A stretch of 64,000 bases of DNA from assembly GCA_020632715.1 (NCBI GenBank), contig JACKFA010000011.1, forward strand, positions 1-64,000. The letters run 5' to 3'. This stretch comes from Deltaproteobacteria bacterium (GTDB lineage: Bacteria > Myxococcota_A > UBA9042 > PHBI01). The notes beneath the pieces were generated by a model, which saw only the letters and a list, made by a program, of their open reading frames with translations, made no database searches and had not been told where the DNA came from. This document shows, in pieces, positions 25,582-34,381 of this stretch. Numbering within the stretch: the stretch's first letter is position 1; the number at the start of each line of letters is the position of its first letter. A program made the position numbers and the translations under genes.

Positions 25582-26837
25582 TCCGCCTCGCCCTCCGGAG
25601 CCTCGGCCGGAACCGCTGGCGCACCGCCCTCACCGTCGGCGGCGTCGCGGTCGGTGTCGGCCTCATCATCTGGGTCAGCGCCTTCACCGACGCCTACCTC
25701 GACGCCATGGCCCGCGGCGCCACCGCCGGCCGCCTCGGCGCCCTCCAGATCCACGCCACCGCCTACGTCGAGAAGCCCTCGCTCTGGGACACGGTCGCCG
25801 CCCCCGACGCCCTCCTCGACCGCCTCGCCGCCGTGCCCGACGTCACCGGCGTCGCCCCGCGCGTCAACGGCATGGCCCTCGTCGGCCACGAGCGCCGCTC
25901 GCGCGCCGCCATGGTGCTCGGCGTCGACGCCGTCCGCGAGCCGCGCGTCACCACCGTCGAGCGCGCCATCGTCGCCGGCCGCTGGCTCGCCGCGACCCCG
26001 CCCGAGCCCCCCGCCCACCGCCGCGAGGCCGTCCTCGGCGAGGGCCTCGCGAAGCACCTCGGCGTCGGGCCCGGCGACGAGCTCGTCGTGGACCTCGTCA
26101 CCGCCGACGGCTCCCCCGGCGACGACGCCATGACCGTCGTCGGCCTCGTCCGCACCGGCAACGTCGAGGTCGACCGCGGCGTCGTCTACCTGCACCGCGC
26201 CGACGCCGCCTACCTCATGGCCCTCGACGACGGCGCCGTCCACGAGCTCGCCGTCGGCCTCGCCCCCGGCGCGGACCTCGACCGCGCCCGCGCCGCCATC
26301 GCCCCGCTCGTCCCCGCCGGCGCCACCCTCCAGACCTGGAAGGAGCTCGTCCCCGACCTCGTGCAGCTCATCGACGTGTCGCGCGGCAGCATGTGGATCT
26401 TCTACCTCATCATCTTCGCCCTCATCGCCCTCGGCCTCCTCAACACGCAGCGCATGAGCGCCCTCGAGCGCCGCCGCGAGCTCGGCGTGCTCGTCGCCAT
26501 CGGCACGACGCCCGCCCGCCTCGGCGCGCAGCTCGTCCTCGAGGCCGTCTTCCTCTCGGCGGTCGGCGCCCTCGTCGGCGTCGCCCTCGGGAGCGCGCTC
26601 ACCGCCTTCTTCGCCGTGAACGGGCTCGACATGGGCGCCTTCGCCTCGGGCGGCAAGGGCGAGGGCGTCTCCTGGGCCGGCATCGCCTTCGACGACGTCA
26701 TCTACTTCCGCCTCGACCCGGCGGCGCTCGTCCCGCCGGTCGTCTGGACGCTCGTCGTGTCGTTCTTCTGCGGCCTCTGGCCGGCCATCGCCGCGGCGCG
26801 CGCGAACCCGGTCACCGCCATCAGCGGGAGGGGCTGA
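25578..26837 (+). CDS. FtsX/MacB/LolE-type ABC transporter permease, first copy
   Basis: 419 residues. One N-terminal transmembrane helix (RTALTVGGVAVGVGLIIWVSAF) is followed by a ~220-residue periplasmic MacB-PCD-like domain, then three C-terminal helices (FYLIIFALIALGLLNT, LEAVFLSAVGALVGVALGSAL, LVPPVVWTLVVSFFCGLWPA), the FtsX plan. Cytoplasmic loop RMSALERRRELGVLVAIG carries the usual coupling motif. The start overlaps the LolA-like stop (ATGA), and 3 bases separate it from the next permease. It probably pairs with that second permease as a LolC/LolE-like heterodimer powered by the ATPase at 28088. Confidence 0.92.
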   Translation: MIRLALRSLGRNRWRTALTVGGVAVGVGLIIWVSAFTDAYLDAMARGATAGRLGALQIHATAYVEKPSLWDTVAAPDALLDRLAAVPDVTGVAPRVNGMALVGHERRSRAAMVLGVDAVREPRVTTVERAIVAGRWLAATPPEPPAHRREAVLGEGLAKHLGVGPGDELVVDLVTADGSPGDDAMTVVGLVRTGNVEVDRGVVYLHRADAAYLMALDDGAVHELAVGLAPGADLDRARAAIAPLVPAGATLQTWKELVPDLVQLIDVSRGSMWIFYLIIFALIALGLLNTQRMSALERRRELGVLVAIGTTPARLGAQLVLEAVFLSAVGALVGVALGSALTAFFAVNGLDMGAFASGGKGEGVSWAGIAFDDVIYFRLDPAALVPPVVWTLVVSFFCGLWPAIAAARANPVTAISGRG

Positions 26838-26840
26838 GCC

Positions 26841-28091
26841 ATGACCACGTGGAAGCTCGCCTGGCGCCAGCTCCTCCGGAACCGCTCGCGCACGCTCATC
26901 ACGGGCTCGGCCATCGCCCTCGCGGTCGCCCTCTTCCTCGCGAGCCTCGCCCTCGGCGACGGCATGTACGCGAAGATGATGGAGGCGGCCGAGCGCTCCG
27001 CGGGCGGCGGCGTCCTCGTGCACGAGCGCGGCTACTGGAAGAACCGCGAGCTGAGCGCGCGCGTCGCCGAGCCGGGCGCCGTCGCGGCCGCCGCGCGCGG
27101 CGTCCCGGGGGTCTCGGCGGTCGCCGAGCGCGTGCTCATCGAGGGGATCCTCACCTCCGCCGCCAACGAGGGCTTCGCCGCCGTCACGGTGCGCGGCGTC
27201 GACCCCGACGCCGAGCGGGCCTTCAACGACCTCGGCCGCTTCCTCACGAGCGGCACCTTCCTCGCCAGCGACGACGCGCGCGCCATCGTCCTCGGCGAGA
27301 AGCTCGCGGAGGACCTCTCCGTCGCGCTCGGCGACCGGCTCGTGCTCCGCTTCACCGACGCGAGCGGCGAGGAGGCGCAGGCCCTCTTCCGCCTCGGCGG
27401 GGTCGTCGCGACCGGCTCGGCGGACATCGACCGGACCATCGCGCTCGTGCGCCTCGGGACGGCGCAGGACGCGGCGCGGCTCGGCGGCGCGGTCACGCAG
27501 ATCGGCGTCGAGGGCGCGCCGGGGGCCGATCTCGACGCGCTGAAGGGGGCGGTCGCGGGCGCGCTCGGCCCGCGCGCCGCGGGGCTCGAGCTCCTCACCT
27601 GGCAGGAGGCGATGCCCGAGCTCGTGGGCTTCATCGAGATGGATGGGAACATGAACATCATGTTCGCCCTCGTGATCTTCGCGATCGTCGCCTTCGGCAT
27701 CGCGAACACCTTCCTGATGTCGGTGATGGAGCGCGTGCGCGAGCTCGGGCTCCTCTCGGCGCTCGGCGTGACGCCGCTCCGCGTCGGCGCGCTCGTGCTC
27801 GCGGAGACGGCGCTGCTCGCGCTCTTCGCGATGGGGGTCGGGCTCGCCATCGCGCTCGGGCTGCACGCGTACTTCGCGACGCACGGGCTCGACTACGGCG
27901 CGCTCCTCGGCGGCGACTTCGACGTGTCGGGGGTCATCGTCGACGACCTCGTCATCCACACCACGGTCGACGCGCCGCGCTGGATCGCCGCCTGCGCGGG
28001 CGTGCTCGTGATGATCGTGCTCGCGGCGATCTACCCGGCGTGGCGCGCGACGCGCCTCGACCCGAGCCAGGCGATGAGGACCTACGAATGA
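26841..28091 (+). CDS. FtsX/MacB/LolE-type ABC transporter permease, second copy
   Basis: 416 residues with the same four-helix plan: TM1 SRTLITGSAIALAVALFLAS, a periplasmic domain of ~220 residues, then MNIMFALVIFAIVAFGIANTF, ALLALFAMGVGLAIALGLHA and a final helix WIAACAGVLVMIVLAAIYPAW. The coupling loop VMERVRELGLLSALGVTP resembles that of its neighbour, but the periplasmic domains are diverged, as expected for the two halves of a heterodimer. ATG 26841 follows GAGGGGC. The stop overlaps the ATPase start (ATGA). Confidence 0.92.
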   Translation: MTTWKLAWRQLLRNRSRTLITGSAIALAVALFLASLALGDGMYAKMMEAAERSAGGGVLVHERGYWKNRELSARVAEPGAVAAAARGVPGVSAVAERVLIEGILTSAANEGFAAVTVRGVDPDAERAFNDLGRFLTSGTFLASDDARAIVLGEKLAEDLSVALGDRLVLRFTDASGEEAQALFRLGGVVATGSADIDRTIALVRLGTAQDAARLGGAVTQIGVEGAPGADLDALKGAVAGALGPRAAGLELLTWQEAMPELVGFIEMDGNMNIMFALVIFAIVAFGIANTFLMSVMERVRELGLLSALGVTPLRVGALVLAETALLALFAMGVGLAIALGLHAYFATHGLDYGALLGGDFDVSGVIVDDLVIHTTVDAPRWIAACAGVLVMIVLAAIYPAWRATRLDPSQAMRTYE

Positions 28092-28858
28092 GCGCCTCGC
28101 CCACCGTCTCCGCCGCTTCTCCCGCCGCCGCAGCCGCCGCGCGCCCCGGCGACGGCGCCCTCATCCGCGCGCGCGGGGTCACGAAGGTCTATCAGCAGGG
28201 AAAGATCGAGGTCCCGGCGCTGCGCGGCGTCGACCTCGACGTGCACCCGCGCGAGTTCGTCGTGCTCGCGGGCGCGTCGGGCTCGGGGAAGTCGACCCTC
28301 CTGAACCTCGTCGGCGCGCTCGACCACCCGACGGCCGGGGAGATCCTCGTCGCCGGGCGCGACGTCACGCACCTCTCGCGCGCGAAGGCGGCGAGGTTCC
28401 GGCTCGCGTCGCTCGGCTTCGTGTTCCAGGCCTACAACCTCGTGCCCGTGCTGACCTGCTACGAGAACGCGGAGTACACCCTCGCCCTCGCGGGGGTGGC
28501 GCGCGAGGAGCGCGAGCGGCTCGTGATGCCGCTGCTCGAGCGCGTCGGGCTCGGCGACATGCGCGACCGGAAGCCGCACGAGCTCTCGGGCGGGCAGCAG
28601 CAGCGCATCGCGGTGGTGCGCGCGATCGCGTCGCGGCCGGCGCTCGTGCTCGCGGACGAGCCCACGGCGAACCTCGACTCGGAGACCTCCGGGAACCTGC
28701 TCGACCTCATGCTCGAGCTCAACGCGGAGCACGGCACGACCTTCGTCTTCGCGTCGCACGACCCCGATCTCATCGCGCGGGCGCGGCGCGTCGTGCGGCT
28801 CCGCGACGGGCGCATCGAGTCCGACGGGCTCTCCGAGGCGGAGGCCCCCCGTGCGTAG
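28088..28858 (+). CDS. LolD/MacB-type ABC transporter ATP-binding protein
   Basis: 256 residues. Walker A GASGSGKST, Q-loop GFVFQAYNLVPVLT, signature LSGGQQQR, Walker B ALVLADEPTANLDSET and H-loop FASHD are all present and intact. An Ala/Pro-rich ~22-residue extension precedes the domain. Sequence details (YNLVPVLTxxEN, DEPTANLD) are typical of the LolD/MacB/SalX branch that pairs with FtsX-type permeases. It is coupled by 4-base overlap to the upstream permease and by 8 bases to the barrel gene downstream, so the whole export system is likely made in fixed ratio. Confidence 0.95.
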   Translation: MSASPTVSAASPAAAAAARPGDGALIRARGVTKVYQQGKIEVPALRGVDLDVHPREFVVLAGASGSGKSTLLNLVGALDHPTAGEILVAGRDVTHLSRAKAARFRLASLGFVFQAYNLVPVLTCYENAEYTLALAGVAREERERLVMPLLERVGLGDMRDRKPHELSGGQQQRIAVVRAIASRPALVLADEPTANLDSETSGNLLDLMLELNAEHGTTFVFASHDPDLIARARRVVRLRDGRIESDGLSEAEAPRA

Positions 28859-30080
28859 GGCGGGCGGCGCGGCCGTCGCCGCGGCGGTGGCGCTCCTGCT
28901 CACGGCGGGCGCGGCGCGGGCGGAGGTGACGCTCGTAGAGAGCGACGACGGCGAGACGACGTTCGGGCTCGGCGGGTACGCGCGGGAGCTCTCGGGGGTG
29001 CAGCTGCCGGCCATCGAGGGGCTCGGGCTCCCCGACGCGATCGGGCTCTCGCAGGCGCTGCTGCGGCTCGAGTGGAAGCTGGTCGTCGGGCAGGTCGCGA
29101 CGTTCGAGGTGCACGACCGGCTCGCGCTGACGGTGACGGGGAGCGAGGCGCCGCTCGGGCTCGGGGTCGGCGTGACGCCGGCGCCGGGGCGGAGCGTGGA
29201 GCTGTCGTCGACGATCGTGGACGAGGGCGGGACGACGCTCGAGCACGACGTGGATCGGCTCGTGCTGCGGCTCTTCCTCGGCCGGGTGGACGTCGCCGTC
29301 GGGCGGCAGGCGGTGACCTGGGGGACGTCGGGGCTCTTCACGGTGGCGGACGTGTGGGCGGCGTTCAGCCCGTTCGACCTCGACACGTCGCAGAAGCGCG
29401 GGGTGGACGCGGTGCGCGTGGGGGCGCCGCTCGGGGAGCGCGCGGAGCTCGACGTGATCGTGGCCGACCGGGGGCGCGCGGAGGACGTGTCGGCCGGGGC
29501 GCGGGTGACGGCGTATCTCGGGGAGGCCGACGTGTACGTGGCGGCGGCGAAGGCGTGGCGCGAGCTGGCGGTGGCGGCGGGCGTGTCGTGGGCTTTCGAC
29601 GAGGTGAAGCTGCGGGCGGAGGTGTGGTGGCCGGTGTGGGACCTCGACGAGGAGGGGCCGCTCCGGCCGCGGGCGACGGCGGGGGTGGACTGGTTCCACG
29701 GGGATCTCACGCTCACGCTCGAGGGGCACTGGCACGGCGAGGGGGCGGCGGGGCCGGCGGGCTACGCGGCGTACGCGGCGACGAGCCGGGAGCTCGCGCG
29801 CGGGGAGTCGTTCTGGCTCGGGCGCGGTTACGCGGGGGCGGCGGCGCGGTACGAGCTGACGGAGCAGCTCGCGCTCTCGGTGAGCGTGATCGCGAACGTG
29901 GTGGATCCGAGCGCGCTCATCGTGACGTCGCTGCGCTATGACGTCGCGCAGAACGTGGACCTCGGGGTGGGGGCGTTCGACGGCGTGGGCGGCGGCGCGG
30001 ACGTGGCGGCCGGGCGCTTCGAGAGCGAGCTCGGGGCGTACGGGCACCTCGTGTACCTCGACCTCGCGGCCTGGTTCTGA
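28851..30080 (+). CDS. Outer-membrane beta-barrel protein of the ABC export operon
   Basis: 409 residues from GTG 28851, overlapping the ATPase gene by 8 bases. A Sec signal (AAVALLLTAGAARA) is followed by alternating hydrophobic/polar strands (LRLEWKLVVGQVATFEVHDRLALTV, DVAVGRQAVTWGT, LRAEVWWPVWDL, LTLTLEGHWHG) and a C-terminal Phe (YLDLAAWF), the beta-signal of outer-membrane barrels. The GRQAVTWG / LFTVADVWAAFSPFD stretch resembles porin-like or export-type barrels such as the alginate-export/DUF1302 group; exact family uncertain. As last gene of the operon it is probably the outer-membrane end of the LolA-like/ABC pathway. Confidence 0.82.
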   Translation: MRRAGGAAVAAAVALLLTAGAARAEVTLVESDDGETTFGLGGYARELSGVQLPAIEGLGLPDAIGLSQALLRLEWKLVVGQVATFEVHDRLALTVTGSEAPLGLGVGVTPAPGRSVELSSTIVDEGGTTLEHDVDRLVLRLFLGRVDVAVGRQAVTWGTSGLFTVADVWAAFSPFDLDTSQKRGVDAVRVGAPLGERAELDVIVADRGRAEDVSAGARVTAYLGEADVYVAAAKAWRELAVAAGVSWAFDEVKLRAEVWWPVWDLDEEGPLRPRATAGVDWFHGDLTLTLEGHWHGEGAAGPAGYAAYAATSRELARGESFWLGRGYAGAAARYELTEQLALSVSVIANVVDPSALIVTSLRYDVAQNVDLGVGAFDGVGGGADVAAGRFESELGAYGHLVYLDLAAWF

Positions 30081-30373
30081 GCCTGGGAGCCGCCGCGGCT
30101 CTGGGCACGAATGCCGCGCAGTCGAGAGACGGAGGCCCCGAGGGGATGGCGTCAGGCGCTCCCCCAAGTCCTATTCGGGGCTCCAGGCATGGCGCTCCAC
30201 TGAACCCTCCGTGCCTCCGTGCCTCCGTGGTTGTCCCCTCGGATCACGCCCGCGGCAAGGATGGTGCGAGGGTCCCGTACCGCAATTCGATTGGAAGCTC
30301 TGGACGGATCGGGCGAGCGCGGCCCGGAGGCCGCGCTCGTCGTCACACGGGCCGCGCCGCTGGTTTCAGCGTC
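30081..30373. repeat. Intergenic region with triplicated CCTCCGTG repeat
   Basis: This 293-base region lies between convergent genes. Three perfect 8-bp CCTCCGTG units (30206-30229) followed by GT resemble the element at 14308-14345 inside the RND gene. No gene, tRNA or clear terminator was seen in the remainder. Confidence 0.45.
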
Positions 30374-33300
30374 TCAGCGACACTGCGTCCCCGACTGCTG
30401 ACAGCCGTCGCCGTACGAGCAGCCGCTCCACGTGCCGTTCGCGAGGCAGAGCTTGTGCATCGTCCCGCAGTGGCAGGTCCCGCAGTACTGCGTCGCGCCC
30501 GGCGTGCACCCGGTGGAGGCGCAGCTCGTTCCCGAGAGTCCCCAGCTGCCCTGGGTGCAGGTCGCCGTGGCGCTGCCGGTGTAGCCGGAGGTCGTGTTGG
30601 TCAGGGAGCGGGAGCCGCCCGACGTGGTCGCCGTCGCGGACGCCGAGCAGCTGCTCCAGGTCTGCGTCTGCGTCGTGCAGGAGCGGTCCGCCGAGCAGCT
30701 CGCCGTCGAGCCGCCATAGGCGCCCGCGCAGGTCCATGTGTACGGCCCCGCGCCGCCGACCCCCGAGGCGCTGCCGGCGTTGCAGAGGCCGGAGCTCGGG
30801 GCCGAGGTGAAGTCGCCGCCGTTGGCCGTGCCGCAGGCGCCGTTGACCTTGGCGTTGCAGCTCGTGCCGGAGAGGCTCCAGCTGCCCTGCGTGCAGGTCG
30901 CCGTCGCCGCGCCCTGGTAGCTCGCGTTCGTGTTCGTCAGCGCCCGCGTCCCGCCCGAGGCGATGGCGCTCGCCGAGGCCGTGCAGCTGCCCCACGTCTG
31001 CGTCGCCGTCGTGCACGAGCGGTCCGCCGAGCAGCTCGCGGTCGACCCGCCGTAGGCGCCCGCGCAGGTCCACGTGTAGGGCCCGCTGCCGCCCACCGCC
31101 GAGGCGCTGCCGGAGCTGCAGAGCACCGTCCCCGACGGCGCCGAGGCGTAGTCCCCGCCGTTCGCCGTGCCGCACGCGCCGTTCACCGTGGCGTTGCAGC
31201 TCGTGCCCGACAGGCTCCAGCTGCCCTGCGTGCAGGTCGCCGTCGCCGAGCCCTGGTAGCCCGCCGCCGCGTTCGTCAGCGCCTTCGTGCCGCCCGACAC
31301 CGTCGTCGTCGCGGACGCCGAGCAGGCGCCCCACGTCTGCGTCGCCGTCGTGCACGAGCGGTCCGCCTGGCAGCTCGCGGTCGAGCCGCCATAGGCGCCC
31401 GCGCAAGACCACGTGTACCCCGATCCGCCCGTCGTCACCGACGTCGCCGCGCCCGAGGCGCAGAGGACCGCGCCCGACGGCGCCGCCGTGTAGTCCGACC
31501 CGTCCGCCGTGCCGCACGCGCCGTTCACCGTCGCGTTGCAGCTCGTGCCCGAGAGGCTCCAGCTGCCCTGCGTGCAGGTCGCCGTCGCCGAGCCCTGGTA
31601 GCCCGCCGCCGCGTTCGTGAGCGCCTTCGTGCCGCCCGAGACCGTCGTCGTCGCGGACGCCGAGCAGGCGCCCCACGTCTGCGTCGCCGTCGTGCAGGAG
31701 CGGTCCGCCTGGCAGCTCGCGGTCGAGCCGCCGTAAGCGCCCGCGCAAGACCAAGTGTACCCCGAGGCGCCCGTCGTCACCGACGTCGCCGCGCCCGAGG
31801 CGCAGAGGACCGCGCCCGACGGCGCCGCCGTGTAGTCCGACCCGTCCGCCGTCCCGCACGCGCCGTTCACCGTCGCGTCGCAGCTCTCGGCCGACGTCGA
31901 CCACACGCCCTGCGTACACGTCGCCGTCGCCGCGCCCTCGTAGCCGGCCGCCGCGTTCCCGACGCCCGCGCTCACCCCGTGCGCCGCCTCGTCGACCGCG
32001 ACCGAGCAGCCGCCACCCCACGAGAGCGTCGCCCCCGCGCAGCTCCGGTCGCTCGCGCAGGCCTCGTCCCCGCCGCCGCCGACGCCGCCGCACGTCCACG
32101 CCCACGGCCCCTCGCCCGCGACCGCGCCCGCGCCGCCCGCCGCGCACAGCGCCGCCCCGCTCGGCGCCTCGACCGTCGACCCGCCGGCCGCCGGCCCGCA
32201 CGCCCCGCAGTACGACACGCTCGGCGCCGGACACGCGTCGCTGACGCCGTCGCACGCCTCCGCCACGTCGCACGCGCCCTCGGCGTCGCGGCACACGACG
32301 CCCGCGCCGACCTTCGCGTCAGCCGGACACAGCGCCGACGCCCCGTCGCACAGCTCCGCCGCGTCGCACACGTCCACGCTCTCGCGGCACGCCGTCCCCG
32401 CGCCGACCAGCGCGTCCGCCGGGCAGCTCGCGACGCTCCCGTCGCACGCCTCGGCCACGTCGCACGGCCCCGCCGCCGCGCGGCACACCGTCCCCGCGTG
32501 CCCGGCCGGGTGCGCGCACGCCCCCTCCCCGTCGCACGCGTCGTCCGTGCAGAGCTCGCCGTCGTCCGCGCACGCGAACCCCGCCGCGCGCGGCGTGTAG
32601 ATGCACACCCCGTCCCCTCCGCACACGCCCGTCGGCTCCCAGCACTCGCCCGCCGCGCGGTCGCACGCGCCGCACTGGCACACACCGTCGAGGCACGCGC
32701 TCCCGAACGCGCACGCCGGCTCGCAGAACGTCCCGGCCTCGAAGCTCCGCGAGTAGCCGTAGGCGAACGTCCGCGCCGCCGCGTCGCCGCCGAGATCCGG
32801 CGCCTGCGCCGGCGCCCCGCCGGCCGCCGCGACGCCCGTGTACGCCGCCCGCACCGGCGCCGTCGGGTCGCCGAACGTCAGCGCCTCGCTGCCGCAGCTC
32901 CCGAGGGGCACGTCCCACTGGATGTAGGGGTAGATCGCCCCCTCCGCGATGGTCCCGTTGTCGGCGACCGTGCTCCCGCCGATCGGCGCGGCCGTCCCGC
33001 GCGTCCTGAGCCGGCACGCCGCGGCCCCCGCGCGCGTCCCGAGCGCCAGGTTCCAGTAGACGGTCTGCCCGCCGCCCTGGCCGTCGTAGCCGCGATACAC
33101 GCCGAGCTGGTAGAGCACCGCGTCCGCGGGCACCGCCCCCACCTCGCTGACCGCGTCACACGTCGCGAGCGACCCCGGCGCGCACTGGTTCCCCGGCGCC
33201 CCCGCCGGGTTCAGCACGAGGTCCGCCGCGAAGTCCTCGGCCGTCGGATCCGTGCAGTCGAGCTCGACGTCGTCGAGCCAGAGCTGCGTCTCCGCGTCGC

Positions 33301-33967
33301 CCGCGCCGCCCGCCGTGCACGCGAAGCCGAGCACCATCGTGTCGGCGCGGCGCGCGGTCTCGTCGAAGAGCAGGTCCTCGGCGAGGCAGTCGAACTTCGC
33401 CGAGCAGAAGATGTCGCTGAACGTGAGCGCGATGTCGAAGAAGCCCTGCTCGGCGGGCCGCATCAGCGCCACGTCGAAGCGCACCGCGCGGTCGGCGTTC
33501 GGCGCGCACGCGATCGTCTGCTCGAGCGGGCCACCGGCCGTCGGGTCGAGGAACGCGAGCGCCTCGCCCTCGACCGCCCCGGCGCCCGTGTCCGCGCCTG
33601 ACGCGAACGCGCCCGCGCTCGTCACCGGCGCGCCGTACACGCCGACGACCCAGAGCTTCACGACGTTGTCGCCCGCGGTCGCGTCGCAGGGTCCGGTGTA
33701 GCTCGCCGAGCCGCGCCCGTCGCCGTAGCCGGACGACGTCAGCCGCCGCTGCCACACGACGCCGCCGCCGTCGCCGCGCTCGACCGCGACGTCCCAGACG
33801 ACGTCCGCGGCCCCGACGAGCGAGAGCGCCGCCGCGTCGATCGTGACGGTCGGTTCTGTGGCCCGACCCGTGGTCGGGGCGTCCGGCGAGACGCAGCCAG
33901 CGAGGAGCAGGGGGAGCAGCCAGGTCGCTCCACGGCTCCAGGACGGGTCGGGTCGGGTCGGCACCAT
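30374..33967 (-). CDS. Large repeat-rich lipoprotein with GFFDIA domain, disintegrin-like and 114-residue tandem repeats
   Basis: 1197 residues from ATG 33967, placed there because a lipoprotein signal (ATWLLPLLLAGC) follows; the frame extends upstream without one. N-terminal domain (about 30-420) parallels the lipoprotein at 18479-20395 (SLVGAADVVWDVAV, YGDGRGSASYTGPCDA, QGFFDIALTFSDIFCSAKFDC, VYWNLALG, YPYIQWDVPL). Next comes a Cys-rich stretch with three CR..xxCDVAEACDGxxxxCPAD units that match the disintegrin-loop pattern (about 510-600). The C-terminal half is four tandem ~114-residue units (NGACGTADGSDYTAAPSGAVLC, YTWSCAGAYGGSTASC, DRSCTTATQTWG, TATCTQGSWSLSGTSC), two almost identical in DNA. 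Likely a surface-exposed adhesive protein. The promoter lies in the divergent region shared with the ArsR gene. Confidence 0.87.
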   Translation of the reverse strand: MVPTRPDPSWSRGATWLLPLLLAGCVSPDAPTTGRATEPTVTIDAAALSLVGAADVVWDVAVERGDGGGVVWQRRLTSSGYGDGRGSASYTGPCDATAGDNVVKLWVVGVYGAPVTSAGAFASGADTGAGAVEGEALAFLDPTAGGPLEQTIACAPNADRAVRFDVALMRPAEQGFFDIALTFSDIFCSAKFDCLAEDLLFDETARRADTMVLGFACTAGGAGDAETQLWLDDVELDCTDPTAEDFAADLVLNPAGAPGNQCAPGSLATCDAVSEVGAVPADAVLYQLGVYRGYDGQGGGQTVYWNLALGTRAGAAACRLRTRGTAAPIGGSTVADNGTIAEGAIYPYIQWDVPLGSCGSEALTFGDPTAPVRAAYTGVAAAGGAPAQAPDLGGDAAARTFAYGYSRSFEAGTFCEPACAFGSACLDGVCQCGACDRAAGECWEPTGVCGGDGVCIYTPRAAGFACADDGELCTDDACDGEGACAHPAGHAGTVCRAAAGPCDVAEACDGSVASCPADALVGAGTACRESVDVCDAAELCDGASALCPADAKVGAGVVCRDAEGACDVAEACDGVSDACPAPSVSYCGACGPAAGGSTVEAPSGAALCAAGGAGAVAGEGPWAWTCGGVGGGGDEACASDRSCAGATLSWGGGCSVAVDEAAHGVSAGVGNAAAGYEGAATATCTQGVWSTSAESCDATVNGACGTADGSDYTAAPSGAVLCASGAATSVTTGASGYTWSCAGAYGGSTASCQADRSCTTATQTWGACSASATTTVSGGTKALTNAAAGYQGSATATCTQGSWSLSGTSCNATVNGACGTADGSDYTAAPSGAVLCASGAATSVTTGGSGYTWSCAGAYGGSTASCQADRSCTTATQTWGACSASATTTVSGGTKALTNAAAGYQGSATATCTQGSWSLSGTSCNATVNGACGTANGGDYASAPSGTVLCSSGSASAVGGSGPYTWTCAGAYGGSTASCSADRSCTTATQTWGSCTASASAIASGGTRALTNTNASYQGAATATCTQGSWSLSGTSCNAKVNGACGTANGGDFTSAPSSGLCNAGSASGVGGAGPYTWTCAGAYGGSTASCSADRSCTTQTQTWSSCSASATATTSGGSRSLTNTTSGYTGSATATCTQGSWGLSGTSCASTGCTPGATQYCGTCHCGTMHKLCLANGTWSGCSYGDGCQQSGTQCR
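30513..31874 (-). repeat. Four tandem ~340-bp coding repeats
   Basis: Units span 31533-31874 (342 bp), 31191-31532 (342 bp), 30852-31190 (339 bp) and a diverged ~339-bp unit 30513-30851. The first two differ at only a handful of positions, synonymous sites included, which indicates recent duplication or ongoing gene conversion. All units keep the reading frame and the cysteine pattern of the encoded 113-114-residue module. Confidence 0.85.
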
Positions 33968-34381
33968 GTCGAGCTCGCAGCTCACGGCAAATTCTCGAGA
34001 AGACACGGGTGGACGCCGCACCGCCGACCCGGTCACGGCCCGAGCTACGGACCGATGGGTCGCGGATACTGAACGGGCGCACGTCGCCGCAAACCGTTCC
34101 TCGATACGGTCTGATACCAGGTTGGAATCATTGGCGCCGATCGCCACGGCGTCTGCACAACGGTCGCCCAGTCGGGAGCGTGCTGATCGGGCAAAATCGC
34201 CGAGGTTACAACCATGTCCGGACTCTAGCCGAGTGATTGTGCACTGCAGCATGGGACGGCGATCCGCGCGCCTCGGCGGGATGATTGGTCCGATCGCGTC
34301 ATTCGTGCCGCTTGCGCGTCGCCCGCGACAAATGTAGACATCCATCTAACATCGATACCCATCGAACAAGGAGACCAAGCC
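33968..34381. promoter_or_regulatory. 414-bp divergent promoter region
   Basis: This region separates the minus-strand lipoprotein gene from the plus-strand ArsR gene and is visibly less GC-rich than its flanks. It holds a 10-bp palindrome TTCTCGAGAA (33992-34001), and next to the ArsR start a stretch of CATC-containing repeats (34337-34365: ACATCCATC, ACATCGAT, CCATCGAAC) that could be an autoregulatory site. AAGGAG (34368-34373) is the ArsR ribosome-binding site. I cannot assign -35/-10 boxes with confidence. Confidence 0.4.

Noticed and set aside
30500..31880. Regularly spaced repeats considered as a CRISPR array
   Set aside because: The units are ~340 bp, contiguous and in frame within a protein-coding gene, with no spacers and no cas genes.
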